Shown: positions 46,848 through 56,580 of the stretch, piece after piece
How the letters are laid out: every line of letters starts with the position of its first letter
How positions within the stretch are numbered: position 1 is the first letter of the stretch
DNA from: Saprospiraceae bacterium
Lineage (GTDB): Bacteria; Bacteroidota; Bacteroidia; Chitinophagales; Saprospiraceae
Length of the DNA: 64,000 nt
Direction of reading: 5' to 3'
Assembly: GCA_022842725.1 (NCBI GenBank)
Contig: JALHOZ010000006.1
Location: 112,743 to 176,742 of the forward strand
Notes under the pieces: generated by a model
What the model saw: the letters and a program-made list of their open reading frames with translations, nothing else
Database searches by the model: none
Told to the model about the DNA's origin: nothing
Translations under genes and position numbers: made by a program

Positions 46848-48227
46848 GTGAAAAAAGTTAATTTTTACCCGGTTATTGTACTGATTTTTTTGATGATGTC
46901 GGGTTGTTCCTCAGGAAAAAAAGTTCCAACAGCTGTAATCCCACCTGCTCCCGAATACAAACCGGTTTCCTCACAAGTAGTACTTCATTACAAGTTAGAT
47001 AAAAAGGCGATTAAAGACACTTTTAATCAGGCTATTGCTGAACTTTTCAAACAGAACTTTAATCTGGTCGATTATGATTTGAAAATGAATTTTTATAAGA
47101 CCAAAGATGCTAATGTCGAGATAGAAGGTAAAAATATACTTGTGAATATACCTGTTGGCATCCTTGTTGAAAAAGATACTTACTTAGCCAAAATGAAAGC
47201 CCGGGGTGTTCTTGAACTGACCTTTATTACAAAATTCGACCTGGATTCTGTTTGGAATTTTAAAGCCAAAACAGATCTGTCTTATCACAAATGGTTGGAA
47301 AAACCGGTATTAAGTGTTGCGGGTATAAATATTCCTATCGAACCTGTTTCCAATGTCATCATCAGCAAAGCAAAACCCTATATTGTTGAAAATATTGATG
47401 CCGCAATCGCCGAAAACTTTACCATAAAAAAGACGATACACGAAAGTATACAGGTATTTAAAGACCCGATTCAATTAGATCCCAATAATGGCGGATATCT
47501 GATGTTGACTCCAAAAAGCATCAAACTTACCACTCTCAAAAATTCGAAACTGCACACTTCAGGAAAAATAAAGATTGAATTGTTATCCCAATTTTCAACC
47601 CAAAAACCGATCACGTCACAAGGGCCTGTTCCGACCCCTAAGCTGCAGTGGTCAGAACAATTTGAAGATACAACGTCGCTATCTTTGGTTACGAATATAC
47701 AGATGATGGATTTGAATGATATCGTGAGAAAAAATTATGATGGAAAATCTTTTTCAGCTCAGGGAAAAACCATCACATTAGGCAGTATTTTTCTGAATTG
47801 TGATTATGAAAATATCCGTTTTGTTTCTGATGTGACCGGAAGTATTAACGGCACCCTGATGATAAAAGCCAAACCATACTACGATGCAATTGACAATGCC
47901 TTTAAAGCCAAAGACATAGATATTTCTTTCAAAACAAAAAACACTTTCCATAAAGCTGCCAGCTGGATAGCTGAAGGATACATCAGGAAAGAACTTGAAA
48001 AAATGTTTTACTTTCCGTTGGAAGGCCAAATTGACGAAATTCAGAATGACCTCAACCAACAACTCGATGATATCAATAAAGAATATAATATGGATATGAG
48101 TGCAAAACTTTTCAACATAAAAGTGGATCGGTTTTATATGAAACCCGGGCAAATCGAAACAACCGTCAAAACCCGTTTGATGATCAACACCTATATTAAA
48201 GACTTAAGAACGATGGGGTCGAAATAA
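46848..48227 (+). CDS. DUF4403 family lipoprotein
   Basis: A 459-residue lipoprotein with a GTG start and signal ending FLMMSGC (Cys about residue 20). The body matches DUF4403: SSQVVLHYKLDKKAIKDTFN at the start, LELTFITKFDLDSVWNFKAK, and a C-terminal helix YIRKELEKMFYFPLE. Structures of related proteins are tubular lipid-binding (TULIP-like) folds, so a lipid-handling envelope role is possible but not shown. The gene is separated from its upstream neighbour by a terminator. Confidence 0.85.
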   Translation: MKKVNFYPVIVLIFLMMSGCSSGKKVPTAVIPPAPEYKPVSSQVVLHYKLDKKAIKDTFNQAIAELFKQNFNLVDYDLKMNFYKTKDANVEIEGKNILVNIPVGILVEKDTYLAKMKARGVLELTFITKFDLDSVWNFKAKTDLSYHKWLEKPVLSVAGINIPIEPVSNVIISKAKPYIVENIDAAIAENFTIKKTIHESIQVFKDPIQLDPNNGGYLMLTPKSIKLTTLKNSKLHTSGKIKIELLSQFSTQKPITSQGPVPTPKLQWSEQFEDTTSLSLVTNIQMMDLNDIVRKNYDGKSFSAQGKTITLGSIFLNCDYENIRFVSDVTGSINGTLMIKAKPYYDAIDNAFKAKDIDISFKTKNTFHKAASWIAEGYIRKELEKMFYFPLEGQIDEIQNDLNQQLDDINKEYNMDMSAKLFNIKVDRFYMKPGQIETTVKTRLMINTYIKDLRTMGSK

Positions 48228-48345
48228 GATCATTTAAAAAACAAAAATAATTTCCTTTCCTGTTAAAAAAACGAAAATCGAATTCTGTTTTAACACTATA
48301 GTTTAAATAATTATAACAATCTTTTTTGACATTTCAGCAAAACCA

Positions 48346-48361
48346 ATAACATTTTTGTTAT
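48346..48361. repeat. Short inverted repeat between DUF4403 and SOD genes
   Basis: ATAACA / TGTTAT, 6 base pairs around TTTT. It is immediately next to a larger inverted repeat at 48367-48414, within the 207-base convergent gap 48228-48434, which otherwise shows nothing recognisable. Confidence 0.45.
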
Positions 48362-48366
48362 GTCTC

Positions 48367-48414
48367 ACAAATTGTACAGTTCGTCATCAAAGGACATAAA
48401 ACTGTACAATTTGT
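48367..48414. repeat. 15-base perfect inverted repeat in convergent intergenic region
   Basis: ACAAATTGTACAGTT and AACTGTACAATTTGT are perfect reverse complements separated by 18 bases. It lies between the ends of two convergent genes, so a bidirectional terminator hairpin is one reading, but neither side has a proper T run. The inner TTGTACA core is itself nearly palindromic, which would also suit a protein-binding site. Confidence 0.55.
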
Positions 48415-48434
48415 AAAACCAACATTTGGGAAAA

Positions 48435-49460
48435 TTAATTGGAGACGATATTCATCAATTCTGTATAGACCAATTGTAAATCAGCCAATTTTTGTTTGAT
48501 GACTTCATCTTTAGGTTTTTTCGTTGCTGCTTTGGATAAATCTTTAACTTCAGAAACGACTTTACCAATTACTTTTTTGATATCTGTATTTTGAAAACTG
48601 GCCGGAATATTTGATTTTGACAACATTTCTGCTTTTTCGACCAACTCTCCTGATTTGGATTTCAGAAGACTGTAATCTCCGCTTTGTGCAGGAAGATTGA
48701 TCTGTGAATATATTTGATTAAATTCTTTGTAAGCCTTCCAACTGGATTTGTCAATCTTTTTCAACAACGGGCTGTTTACTGCTGCTTCATAATTTTTTTC
48801 GACCTGCGCCCAATCCACTACATTCCAGATGGTATTCAGGTATTCTCCCCTTTTGTTTTGATGTTTCAGATAATAAGCGTGTTCCCAGACATCAATGCCC
48901 AAAACAGGAACCCCTCTTTTCATATCCTCCAGGTTCATCAATGGATTATCCTGATTAGCTGTAGAGACTACGGCCAGTGTTTTAAGGGGTGTAACAATCA
49001 ACCATACCCAACCGGAACCAAATCTTTTTAAACCTTCTGCATTCATCAGTTTAATCAGACTATCCTGTGAAACAAACTGATTTTTAATAGCTGTTGCTAA
49101 TTTACCTTCGGCCATTTTTTTAGCACCCGGTGATAATATTTCCCAAAACAAGGTATGGTTGTAATGGCCACCACCGTTGTTTCTGACAGAAGCTTGTTTT
49201 CCGTCTACGGTCAACATCAATTCTTCGATCGTACCCAGCCCGGAAGCAGATATTGTATTGGCTCCTGATTTATTCAGGTTATCCAGATAAGCTTTGTGGT
49301 GTTTGGAATAATGAATTTCCATGGTTTTAGCGTCAATATGTGGCTCCAGGGCTTCAAATCCATATTTCAACTCAGGTAAAGTAAACTTAGGTTCATCCTG
49401 TGCAAAACCGGAAATCAGGGAAAAAGCCATAAAAAATACAAACAAAATAAGTCGTGTCAT
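48435..49460 (-). CDS. Exported Fe/Mn superoxide dismutase with extra C-terminal domain
   Basis: A 341-residue protein: signal peptide (RLILFVFFMAFSLISGFA), SOD fold (about 25-240) and about 100 further residues. SOD metal ligands are seen in MEIHYSKHHKAYLDNL, GGGHYNHTLFWEIL and GIDVWEHAYYLKHQNKRGEY. GGGHYNHTLFW and the wording around it fit the Fe/Mn family but do not settle the metal. The extension, helical and Lys/Ser-rich (SEVKDLSKAATKKPKDEVIK), is not part of known SODs of about 200 residues. The enzyme should detoxify superoxide outside the cytoplasm. A single-gene unit beside mutS2. Confidence 0.93.
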   Translation of the reverse strand: MTRLILFVFFMAFSLISGFAQDEPKFTLPELKYGFEALEPHIDAKTMEIHYSKHHKAYLDNLNKSGANTISASGLGTIEELMLTVDGKQASVRNNGGGHYNHTLFWEILSPGAKKMAEGKLATAIKNQFVSQDSLIKLMNAEGLKRFGSGWVWLIVTPLKTLAVVSTANQDNPLMNLEDMKRGVPVLGIDVWEHAYYLKHQNKRGEYLNTIWNVVDWAQVEKNYEAAVNSPLLKKIDKSSWKAYKEFNQIYSQINLPAQSGDYSLLKSKSGELVEKAEMLSKSNIPASFQNTDIKKVIGKVVSEVKDLSKAATKKPKDEVIKQKLADLQLVYTELMNIVSN

Positions 49461-49572
49461 AATATCTAAATTTGTGAAAGATTATCTATTTAACAAGTTT
49501 CCATTCAAAAAGATTTTATGAACGGTCAACCTTATTAAAATTTAAAATTCATTAACGTTTTTAAAAAAAAGG

Positions 49573-51954
49573 TCAAAATTGAACCAGTGTTACGCCTTCC
49601 CCACCCTGATCAGATTCCGGATGCCAATATTTTTTAATGTCTTTATACTCTCTGAGGGCTTTCCAAACCTCCTTTTTCAAGACGCCGGTTCCATGACCGT
49701 GAATGATTTTTAATTCATACATATTGTGTAATAAAGCCCTGTCCAAAAACTCCTGCAACAGGCGCATGGCATCGGATTTAGTATATTCTCTTAAGTCTAT
49801 TTTTGACTCCGGAAGATTTTTGTTGACCCGATCAGTATTGATTGTCCTCACTGTTGAAACCACAATCGGTTCTTTGGTTAGTTCCAGTTCCACAACAGGG
49901 ACGGTAACTTTTAAAATACCCATTTGAATCTCGGCTTTATGTTGATTGATAAACAATACTTCGCCGATGGTACTTCCCGATCTCAATTTGACAAAATCAC
50001 CAACTTCTATGGGTCGGGATACTTTTTGAGTCTCCTGTTCGTAGACTTCTTTTTTTAATGTAAAAAGTTGTTCGGAAGCAACCTCTTGTTTTACCTTAAG
50101 GTCTTCCACCATTTTTTTCATTTTATCTTCATCTTTTACTTTTCGTATTTCAGAGAGCGCTTTCTGCAATTCCTGTTTCTGATGATGCAATATATTAGCT
50201 GCCTGCTCTTTTGTTTCCAGTTTCAGTTTTTTCTTTTTGACATCCAGATCAGCAACCATTTGTTCATAACTTTTCATCAGCCTGTCCAGTTTGTCCTGTT
50301 TTTCAATCAGGCTGTGAAACTTTTTTTCAAACTCTCTTTTTTCGTCCATTAATGACACGAGCATTTCATCTATGGCCTGTTCATTTTTCCCTGACTTTTT
50401 CTGCGCATATTCAATTATTTCGTCGGGAAGACCGGTTTTTCGGGCGATTTCAAAAGCAAAAGAACTTCCCGGTTTGCCGACATGCAATTGAAAGGTAGGT
50501 TGCAGGAGTTTTTTATCAAATTCCATAGAACCGTTGACCAATCCCGGAGCTTTAAAGGCAAAAAACTTCAGATTGCTGTAATGGGTTGTGATAACACCAA
50601 AACACTTTGCTTTATTTAATTGGTATAAAATAGATTCTGCCATAGCACCTCCGATTTTGGGATCTGTTCCCGCTCCGAATTCGTCAATGAGAATCATGGT
50701 ATCTATGCCTGCATTTTCAAGGCCGATTTTCATGTTTTTGAGGTGAGAACTATACGTACTTAAATCGTCTTCCAGAGACTGTTGATCGCCTATGTCGACA
50801 ATCAATTTTTTAAAAATCCCAAAAACAGAATTTTCATCCGCCGGTACCAATATCCCTGACTGAACCATCAGCTGAAGCAATCCGACTGATTTGAGGACGA
50901 CAGATTTACCTCCTGCATTGGGTCCTGAAAGAACCAACATTCTGTTTTGATTAAGCAAAACGAGATCAAAAGGTATGACCGGAATTCCTAAAGATTTGTT
51001 TTTTTGAAGCAGCACAGGATTATATCCAACCGACACGTGCAGTTTAGGCTTTTTCTGAACATTCGGTCTTTTTGCCTTAATCTCATAAGCGTATTTGGCT
51101 TTAGCCCTGATGACATCGAGCCGGATTAAAATTTCCTGAGCTTCCAGAATCTGGTCGCAAAACGGTCTGATGACCACACAAAGATCCCGAATGATTTTAT
51201 AAATCTCGGTTTTCCTTTCCGCGTAAAGATTGTATACCTCCATATTCACCGGCATCAGTTTTTCCGGCTCAATATACATTGTTTTACCGGTGGCGGATTC
51301 ATCGTGGATGATACCGGGAACTTTTCGTTTGTGTTCGGCAAAAACAGTCAAAACCCTCCTTCCCGCTCTCAGAGATTCAAAACTATCTGTCAGAAAACCT
51401 TTGACTTTATAAAATTCAAGTTCCTGATTAAATAACTTGTCCGCTTCCCTTTCTTTGGATTTGATTTGTTTGGAAATTTTCAACAATTCCGGTGAGGCAT
51501 CAGGTTTTATCTCTCCCTGATTATCAATAACCCGATCAATTTCGCCCACCAGTTTCGGATCAAGATTGATTTTAGTTATAATTTTATACAATAGCGGAAA
51601 AAACACCTTTTTTTCTTCATCATTGGCATAAGCCAAAATGGTCATGCTTATATAAATAACAAAATAAATTCTTTGGATAGCTTCCACATCCAGCACATAA
51701 CCTTCTTTGCTCAGCAGGATAATATCTTTAGTCACACTTTCAAATCCTGAGATAGGAAAGTTTTCTCCTCTTTCTAAAATATTCCTGAATTCTTCTGTTT
51801 CCTTAAGTTTGTCTTCAATGGTGTGGAGATCTGTTTCGATTGTAGTGTGCAAAACTTCCAGACCTCCGGATTCAGACAGACAATATTGTCGGATATGTTC
51901 GAGTACTTTGGAGTATTCCAATCGTTCGAAGGCATCATTCGGATAAATAAACAT
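49573..51954 (-). CDS. mutS2: MutS2 family protein with Smr domain
   Basis: A 793-residue MutS2. It lacks the mismatch-recognition domain of MutS and starts directly with the core (EYSKVLEHIRQYCLSESGG). Walker A is LSGPNAGGKSVVLKS, Walker B MILIDEFGAGTDPKIGG. A long coiled coil (about 525-640) precedes the C-terminal Smr nuclease-type domain (IDLREYTKSDAMRLLQEF, IIHGHGTGVLKKEVW). Known members limit recombination or rescue collided ribosomes. It follows the lolD-like gene after 22 bases, in an apparent operon with DUF5522 and DUF6580. Confidence 0.96.
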   Translation of the reverse strand: MFIYPNDAFERLEYSKVLEHIRQYCLSESGGLEVLHTTIETDLHTIEDKLKETEEFRNILERGENFPISGFESVTKDIILLSKEGYVLDVEAIQRIYFVIYISMTILAYANDEEKKVFFPLLYKIITKINLDPKLVGEIDRVIDNQGEIKPDASPELLKISKQIKSKEREADKLFNQELEFYKVKGFLTDSFESLRAGRRVLTVFAEHKRKVPGIIHDESATGKTMYIEPEKLMPVNMEVYNLYAERKTEIYKIIRDLCVVIRPFCDQILEAQEILIRLDVIRAKAKYAYEIKAKRPNVQKKPKLHVSVGYNPVLLQKNKSLGIPVIPFDLVLLNQNRMLVLSGPNAGGKSVVLKSVGLLQLMVQSGILVPADENSVFGIFKKLIVDIGDQQSLEDDLSTYSSHLKNMKIGLENAGIDTMILIDEFGAGTDPKIGGAMAESILYQLNKAKCFGVITTHYSNLKFFAFKAPGLVNGSMEFDKKLLQPTFQLHVGKPGSSFAFEIARKTGLPDEIIEYAQKKSGKNEQAIDEMLVSLMDEKREFEKKFHSLIEKQDKLDRLMKSYEQMVADLDVKKKKLKLETKEQAANILHHQKQELQKALSEIRKVKDEDKMKKMVEDLKVKQEVASEQLFTLKKEVYEQETQKVSRPIEVGDFVKLRSGSTIGEVLFINQHKAEIQMGILKVTVPVVELELTKEPIVVSTVRTINTDRVNKNLPESKIDLREYTKSDAMRLLQEFLDRALLHNMYELKIIHGHGTGVLKKEVWKALREYKDIKKYWHPESDQGGEGVTLVQF

Positions 51955-51976
51955 GAAAAAAGAGATTTTATATCAT

Positions 51977-52633
51977 TTACGATATTATGTAACCATCTTC
52001 CATCCTAATAGTTCGGTCACTCAGTGCAGCCAATTCCAAATTGTGTGTAACTATGACAAAACTCTGACCGAAATCATCCCTCAGTTTGATAAAAAGTTTA
52101 TGCATTTCTTCAGAATTGACCTTATCGAGGTTTCCTGTGGGTTCATCCGCCAGGATGAGTTTTGGCTGATTCATCAGCGCTCTGGCGATGGCTACTCTTT
52201 GCGCCTCACCACCGGAAAGTGCATTGGGTTTGTGATTCATCCTGTCCTGCAATCCAAGATAACTCAGGTATTCTTCAGCTTTTGATTTTAAATTATCCAT
52301 TTTTTCGCCCCCTCTGATCATGGCAGGGATACAAACATTTTCCCAGGCTGTAAATTCATTCAGCAAATGATGAAACTGAAAGATGAATCCCAGTTTTTCA
52401 TTTCTCAAAGATGAAAGGGCTGATTCATTTGAAAAATCTACTTTTTTCCCTTCAAAAGATAATTCTCCCCGATCAGGAATATCCAGGGTGCCTAAAATAT
52501 GCAAAAATGTACTTTTGCCTGCACCGGATTTGCCAATTATGGTTACAATTTCGCCTTCGGCAACAGAAAAATCTATTCCTTTCAATACTTCGAGCGTGCC
52601 GTAATTTTTTTGTATTCCTTTAGCCTGTAACAT
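51977..52633 (-). CDS. LolD-type ABC transporter ATP-binding protein
   Basis: A 218-residue ATPase of the LolD/MacB group. Walker A GKSGAGKST, signature LSGGEAQRVAIARAL, Walker B LILADEPTGNLD, and the His switch VIVTHNLEL. LolD works with LolC/E to release lipoproteins from the inner membrane; those partners are not in the window, so lipoprotein release is inferred from sequence type only. Start ATG 52633 overlaps the DUF5522 gene by 14 bases; ATG 52642 is also possible. Confidence 0.9.
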   Translation of the reverse strand: MLQAKGIQKNYGTLEVLKGIDFSVAEGEIVTIIGKSGAGKSTFLHILGTLDIPDRGELSFEGKKVDFSNESALSSLRNEKLGFIFQFHHLLNEFTAWENVCIPAMIRGGEKMDNLKSKAEEYLSYLGLQDRMNHKPNALSGGEAQRVAIARALMNQPKLILADEPTGNLDKVNSEEMHKLFIKLRDDFGQSFVIVTHNLELAALSDRTIRMEDGYIIS

Positions 52634-52823
52634 GATTTTCATTTTTAAAGCCATAAGGGCAATGTCTGCAACCATTTTGGCAACAATAACCCCGGTTTTT
52701 CAGATAATATTCGGTAAATACATATTTGCCGTCTTCGACATAAAAATCTAATCCTTTGACAAATCCTTTCGGACCGGCATCGCGGGGTTTATCAAAAACT
52801 TCCTTACTTTTTTTATCTGACAA
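52620..52823 (-). CDS. DUF5522 family small Cys-rich protein
   Basis: A 67-residue protein ending in the conserved motif GYCCQNGCRHCPYGF, which marks DUF5522 and resembles a compact metal- or cluster-binding knuckle. The N-terminal part KGLDFYVEDGKYVFTEYYL is also typical. It overlaps both neighbours (11 bases into the membrane protein, 14 bases with the lolD-like gene). Function unknown. Confidence 0.87.
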   Translation of the reverse strand: MSDKKSKEVFDKPRDAGPKGFVKGLDFYVEDGKYVFTEYYLKNRGYCCQNGCRHCPYGFKNENHVTG

Positions 52824-53397
52824 ATGCCGTTGTATTATAAATGTATCTTTTTAACAATGAAAAAGAACCAAACATCATCACTGAAAAAACCAATGTTGAT
52901 AAAACTGACGTCCTGAAAAAAGGCAAGCCCGCTGCATAACTCATCATAAGACCTGAAAAAGTGCGGGGATACATACTGATTTCACTCATCCACGTACCAA
53001 AATTGGTGATTAAAAAAAACAAAACTGAACTGATTAATGATAACACAACAACTCTGGACGCTGTTACTTTTTGCAAAAATGTTATTCCTAAAATTGTTAT
53101 ACCAATGTATGCCAATGTATTGTAAATCATGTAGTTGCTAAACCAAACAATACCTTCTGTTTGAGGGAAAAACGGCCTTGCCACCGTATTATTGATAACA
53201 AAATCTGTAATGTACATGATAAGAACAGGTGCAAGAAAAGCCCACCATTTTCTTGAAAAATAAGCCGCCCCAAATAATGAAACTGACTCCATAGGTGTAA
53301 AATTATCAACATGTGGAATCAAACGGGTACCCGCTGCAAATAACAAACAAATTCCTAATGCAGGAATGTCAAACTGAGATGTATTTTTTTGTTCCAT
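52813..53397 (-). CDS. DUF6580-like membrane protein
   Basis: A 194-residue integral membrane protein with about five hydrophobic segments. Recognisable elements are FTPMESVSLFGAAYFSRKWW and FLITNFGTWMSEISMYPRTF, as in DUF6580 membrane proteins of Bacteroidota, sometimes compared with ECF-type substrate-binding subunits. It is first in an operon with DUF5522, the lolD-like gene and mutS2, and has a -7 element at 53421-53428. Function unknown. Confidence 0.82.
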   Translation of the reverse strand: MEQKNTSQFDIPALGICLLFAAGTRLIPHVDNFTPMESVSLFGAAYFSRKWWAFLAPVLIMYITDFVINNTVARPFFPQTEGIVWFSNYMIYNTLAYIGITILGITFLQKVTASRVVVLSLISSVLFFLITNFGTWMSEISMYPRTFSGLMMSYAAGLPFFRTSVLSTLVFSVMMFGSFSLLKRYIYNTTAFVR

Positions 53398-53420
53398 TTG
53401 TTTATCTGATGTTCAGGGGA

Positions 53421-53428
53421 CAAAAGTA
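53421..53428 (-). promoter_or_regulatory. Bacteroidota -7 promoter element of the mutS2 operon
   Basis: TACTTTTG on the minus strand, 24 bases upstream of the DUF6580 ATG, matches TAnnTTTG. Confidence 0.55.
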
Positions 53429-53546
53429 CAAAAAAGCTTTTAAATATCACACGCTTTTATGTTGTGATGTTTAGAATTTGGGCACAGTCCATTATAACTA
53501 AAATCTGCATGTCCAAATCCATAATCGTTACCCGGATGAGAAAAGA

Positions 53547-54659
53547 TCAGGATTTTTCAAGAAATGGTGAGGCTATGTCAATCAATTTTTTTTCTTCTTT
53601 TTCCCATGTAAATTCATTTTTGGCTTCCATACAGGCTTTTTTCATTTCTTCATATTTTTTTGGCTGGTCTATGATCTGCCGGACAGCAGAAACGATATTT
53701 TCAGAAGTCAATTCATTGATCGTTAAAGCCACAGGATATTTCGAAACAATCTGTTTATATTCAGGAAAGTTCATATGGACAGCCGGCAATTCTGCGTGGA
53801 TATAATCAAAAAACTTATTGGCCAACGAATAATAGTATGACAAGCTTCTGCTTTCAAGGAAATTGACTCCCAACCATGCACTTCGGGTGAGAAGTTTCAA
53901 ATCTTCACCATGTTTCCATCCTGTAAACACTATTCTGTCTGCAGCGGGAGATTTGGATGCTTCCTCCCTGAGAAAAGCAGAAAGATTGCCTTCTCCAACA
54001 ATACAGAGTTCGCATTCAGGAAGGTCTTTCATAGCAGTGATCAATGGCTCTAAACCTCTTCCCACATTCAAAACACCCTGATACAAAATCCTTTTGCGGT
54101 TTGCTGTGCATTCAATTGCCTTTGTCGAAGATTCATTGAAGGGAACATTGTACAAATATTCAAATGTATTGCCGTAAAGTGATGTAAACAAGTTAGCTAA
54201 AGATTCATTGACCGTAATACATTTGTTTGCTTTTGGTATCCAGAAATGTGCAATTTTACTCCAGAAATTACGTACCCATTTCCTGTCAACCAATTCCGGA
54301 GTCTCCGTAAAATGTTCGTGAGCATCAAAAATAAAACGTTCATTTTTCACCATACAAACCAAACCTACCGGGACGATGGTATCCAGATCAACCGCATATA
54401 AGACTGAAAAACGTTGTGTCATTAAATACAAAAAAAGCCTGACATTATATTCCGCATAAAAAGCAAAACCCTGTTCAAAAAAACAAGGGAGTCGTTTCAT
54501 TTTAAATGGTACTACCGAAAGGGGTAGACTTGATCTTTTTAACCTACCGACCAAAGTTACATCAAATCCCATTTTTTGTAGGGACAAACAAATCCTTAAC
54601 ATACGCTGATCCTGATTCAGATCATTTGTCACTGTACAAATCAATCGTTTAGACGGCAT
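53547..54659 (-). CDS. Family 4-like glycosyltransferase
   Basis: A 370-residue GT-B glycosyltransferase. N-terminal half: LICTVTNDLNQDQRMLRICL and later FDAHEHFTETPELV. C-terminal half: RILYQGVLNVGRGLEPLI, ELCIVGEGNLSAFLREE and the Tyr-rich region SYYYSLANKFFDYIHAELPA where the usual EGFG motif would be. It overlaps the 3' end of recQ by 11 bases, so it is read from the DUF6089-recQ transcript. Substrates unknown. Confidence 0.87.
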   Translation of the reverse strand: MPSKRLICTVTNDLNQDQRMLRICLSLQKMGFDVTLVGRLKRSSLPLSVVPFKMKRLPCFFEQGFAFYAEYNVRLFLYLMTQRFSVLYAVDLDTIVPVGLVCMVKNERFIFDAHEHFTETPELVDRKWVRNFWSKIAHFWIPKANKCITVNESLANLFTSLYGNTFEYLYNVPFNESSTKAIECTANRKRILYQGVLNVGRGLEPLITAMKDLPECELCIVGEGNLSAFLREEASKSPAADRIVFTGWKHGEDLKLLTRSAWLGVNFLESRSLSYYYSLANKFFDYIHAELPAVHMNFPEYKQIVSKYPVALTINELTSENIVSAVRQIIDQPKKYEEMKKACMEAKNEFTWEKEEKKLIDIASPFLEKS

Positions 54660-56580
54660 GATTTATCCATTTTATTTTTCCACTATTGTCGACTTCCACC
54701 ATCCTTTCGTGTTCGAGTTGTTGCAAAGCCAGTCTAACGAGTTTTCTCTTATTAAAAGGAAACAAAAACATGATTTCTTTTATGGTCAGTAACGTATATT
54801 TTTTGGCTGCCTCTGTCAACAAAATTTTTATTTGAGGAATGATTTCTGATGTATCTGACGAAGTTTTTATAAACCTGCAGACATCACATTTGCCACAATC
54901 TTCCATTTCTTCGTCAAAATAATTCAGAATCATTTTTTGACGGCATAAATCCTGTGTTACGGCATAAGTGATCATGGACTTTAACCGGTTGAAAGCGCGG
55001 GATTTGAGTGCTTCATAATTTTTTTTATCGATATAAAAATGTTCTTTTTTAGGTCTTTCTTTCAGAAAAACAAGGTATGGAGATGTTTTGGCAAAGTTCA
55101 CCTTTATAATCTGGCGGACTTCCATAAGTTTTAAAGTTTCAACGAGTTCTGATTCAGATATTTCCATGGCTTTGGCCAGAGAAGATTCATCAATCTTGAC
55201 CGGCTGAATAAAAAGACCTTCATATCTGCGCAGCAGATAAACGATAATATTTTCCCAATGTGCAGGAATAAAACCAGGTTCTTTCAATTCCTGATGAGAA
55301 CACGTGATCATCACTTTTGTCGGCTCACGAAATCCTTCTGATAGCTGAAACCAACCTTCTTTTTCCAATATCTGTAGTGCAAAAAAAACTTTTCTGGAAG
55401 GCATTTTGATGACATTTGAAAAAACACTGATTGAAAAATCGTAGGTTTCTCCCACACCGGAACCATAGGCTATTTTAAAATACCTGCACAATTGATCGTA
55501 AATATCAGCCAATAAAACAACGTCAGGAAACTGTTCTTCCCATTTTTGTGTGGCTGCAGAAAGATCGCTTTCATCAAAAATCATAATGGCCCAGGATTCG
55601 TCTCCATCCCTTCCGGCACGCCCGGCTTCCTGATAATATTCCTCAAGGCTCGCAGGAATGTCCAGGTGAATGACAATCCGAACATCAGGTTTGTCAATCC
55701 CCATTCCGAAAGCATTGGTCGCAACCATATATTTGACTTTATTGTTCATCCAGGCATTCTGGTGGTTTGTCCTCTGGATTTTGTCCATGCCACCATGATA
55801 GGGCAAAGCCGGAATATGTCGGTTTGAAAGCCATTGAGACAATTCCATCGTTTCTTTCCGGTTCCTGACGTAAATGATACCACAAGCATTGATTTTTTGC
55901 AAAATTCTGATCATTTCCGACCATTTATCGTTGGTTTCGATGGCAAAAAAGCTGATATTGTTTCGTTGATAACTTTTACGAAAAATAGTGGCATCCTTTA
56001 AAGACAATTTTTCTATAATATCCTTTTCTACCTCTTTGGTTGCGGTAGCGGTCAGGGCAAGAAAAACCACATCCGGTTTCCATTCTCTGAGTTTGGGTAT
56101 CAAAAAATAGGAAGGTCGGAAATCATAACCCCATTGGGAAATACAGTGAGCTTCATCAATGGCAATGAGATCTACCTTTGTTCTGAGGTATCGCTCTCTG
56201 AACATATCCGTATCAATCCTTTCCGGTGAGATATATAATATTTTGGTATCGCCAAATACAAAATTGTCCAGCACTCCATCAATCTGACGATATGTCATAT
56301 GGGAATGGATACATTGGGCCGGGATGCCTCTGTTTTTCAGATGCAAAACCTGATCTTCCATCAAAGCAATCAAGGGAGTTATGACAATGGTTTTGCCCGA
56401 AAAAATGAGAGCCGGAAGTTGATAGCACAATGATTTTCCGCCACCTGTAGGCAATAAGGCAACGGTATCTTTTTTATTCAGTACATTTTCAATAATTTGA
56501 TCCTGAGGTGGTCTGAAAGTAGAAAATCCCCAGTATTTTTGTAAAGTTTCCGTTAGATTTTGAATCACACGACCACCCAT
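54649..56580 (-). CDS. recQ: ATP-dependent DNA helicase RecQ
   Basis: A 643-residue 3'-5' DNA helicase. Motif I LLPTGGGKSLCYQLP, DEAH box AIDEAHCISQWGYDFRPSY, motif VI QEAGRAGRDG. The RQC zinc site has four cysteines spaced C-x16-C-x2-C-x2-C near residue 540 (ending EDCGKCDVC). The C-terminus is a short winged helix and there is no HRDC domain. Its ATG directly follows the stop of the DUF6089 gene with no gap, implying coupled translation. Confidence 0.95.
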   Translation of the reverse strand: MGGRVIQNLTETLQKYWGFSTFRPPQDQIIENVLNKKDTVALLPTGGGKSLCYQLPALIFSGKTIVITPLIALMEDQVLHLKNRGIPAQCIHSHMTYRQIDGVLDNFVFGDTKILYISPERIDTDMFRERYLRTKVDLIAIDEAHCISQWGYDFRPSYFLIPKLREWKPDVVFLALTATATKEVEKDIIEKLSLKDATIFRKSYQRNNISFFAIETNDKWSEMIRILQKINACGIIYVRNRKETMELSQWLSNRHIPALPYHGGMDKIQRTNHQNAWMNNKVKYMVATNAFGMGIDKPDVRIVIHLDIPASLEEYYQEAGRAGRDGDESWAIMIFDESDLSAATQKWEEQFPDVVLLADIYDQLCRYFKIAYGSGVGETYDFSISVFSNVIKMPSRKVFFALQILEKEGWFQLSEGFREPTKVMITCSHQELKEPGFIPAHWENIIVYLLRRYEGLFIQPVKIDESSLAKAMEISESELVETLKLMEVRQIIKVNFAKTSPYLVFLKERPKKEHFYIDKKNYEALKSRAFNRLKSMITYAVTQDLCRQKMILNYFDEEMEDCGKCDVCRFIKTSSDTSEIIPQIKILLTEAAKKYTLLTIKEIMFLFPFNKRKLVRLALQQLEHERMVEVDNSGKIKWINHAV

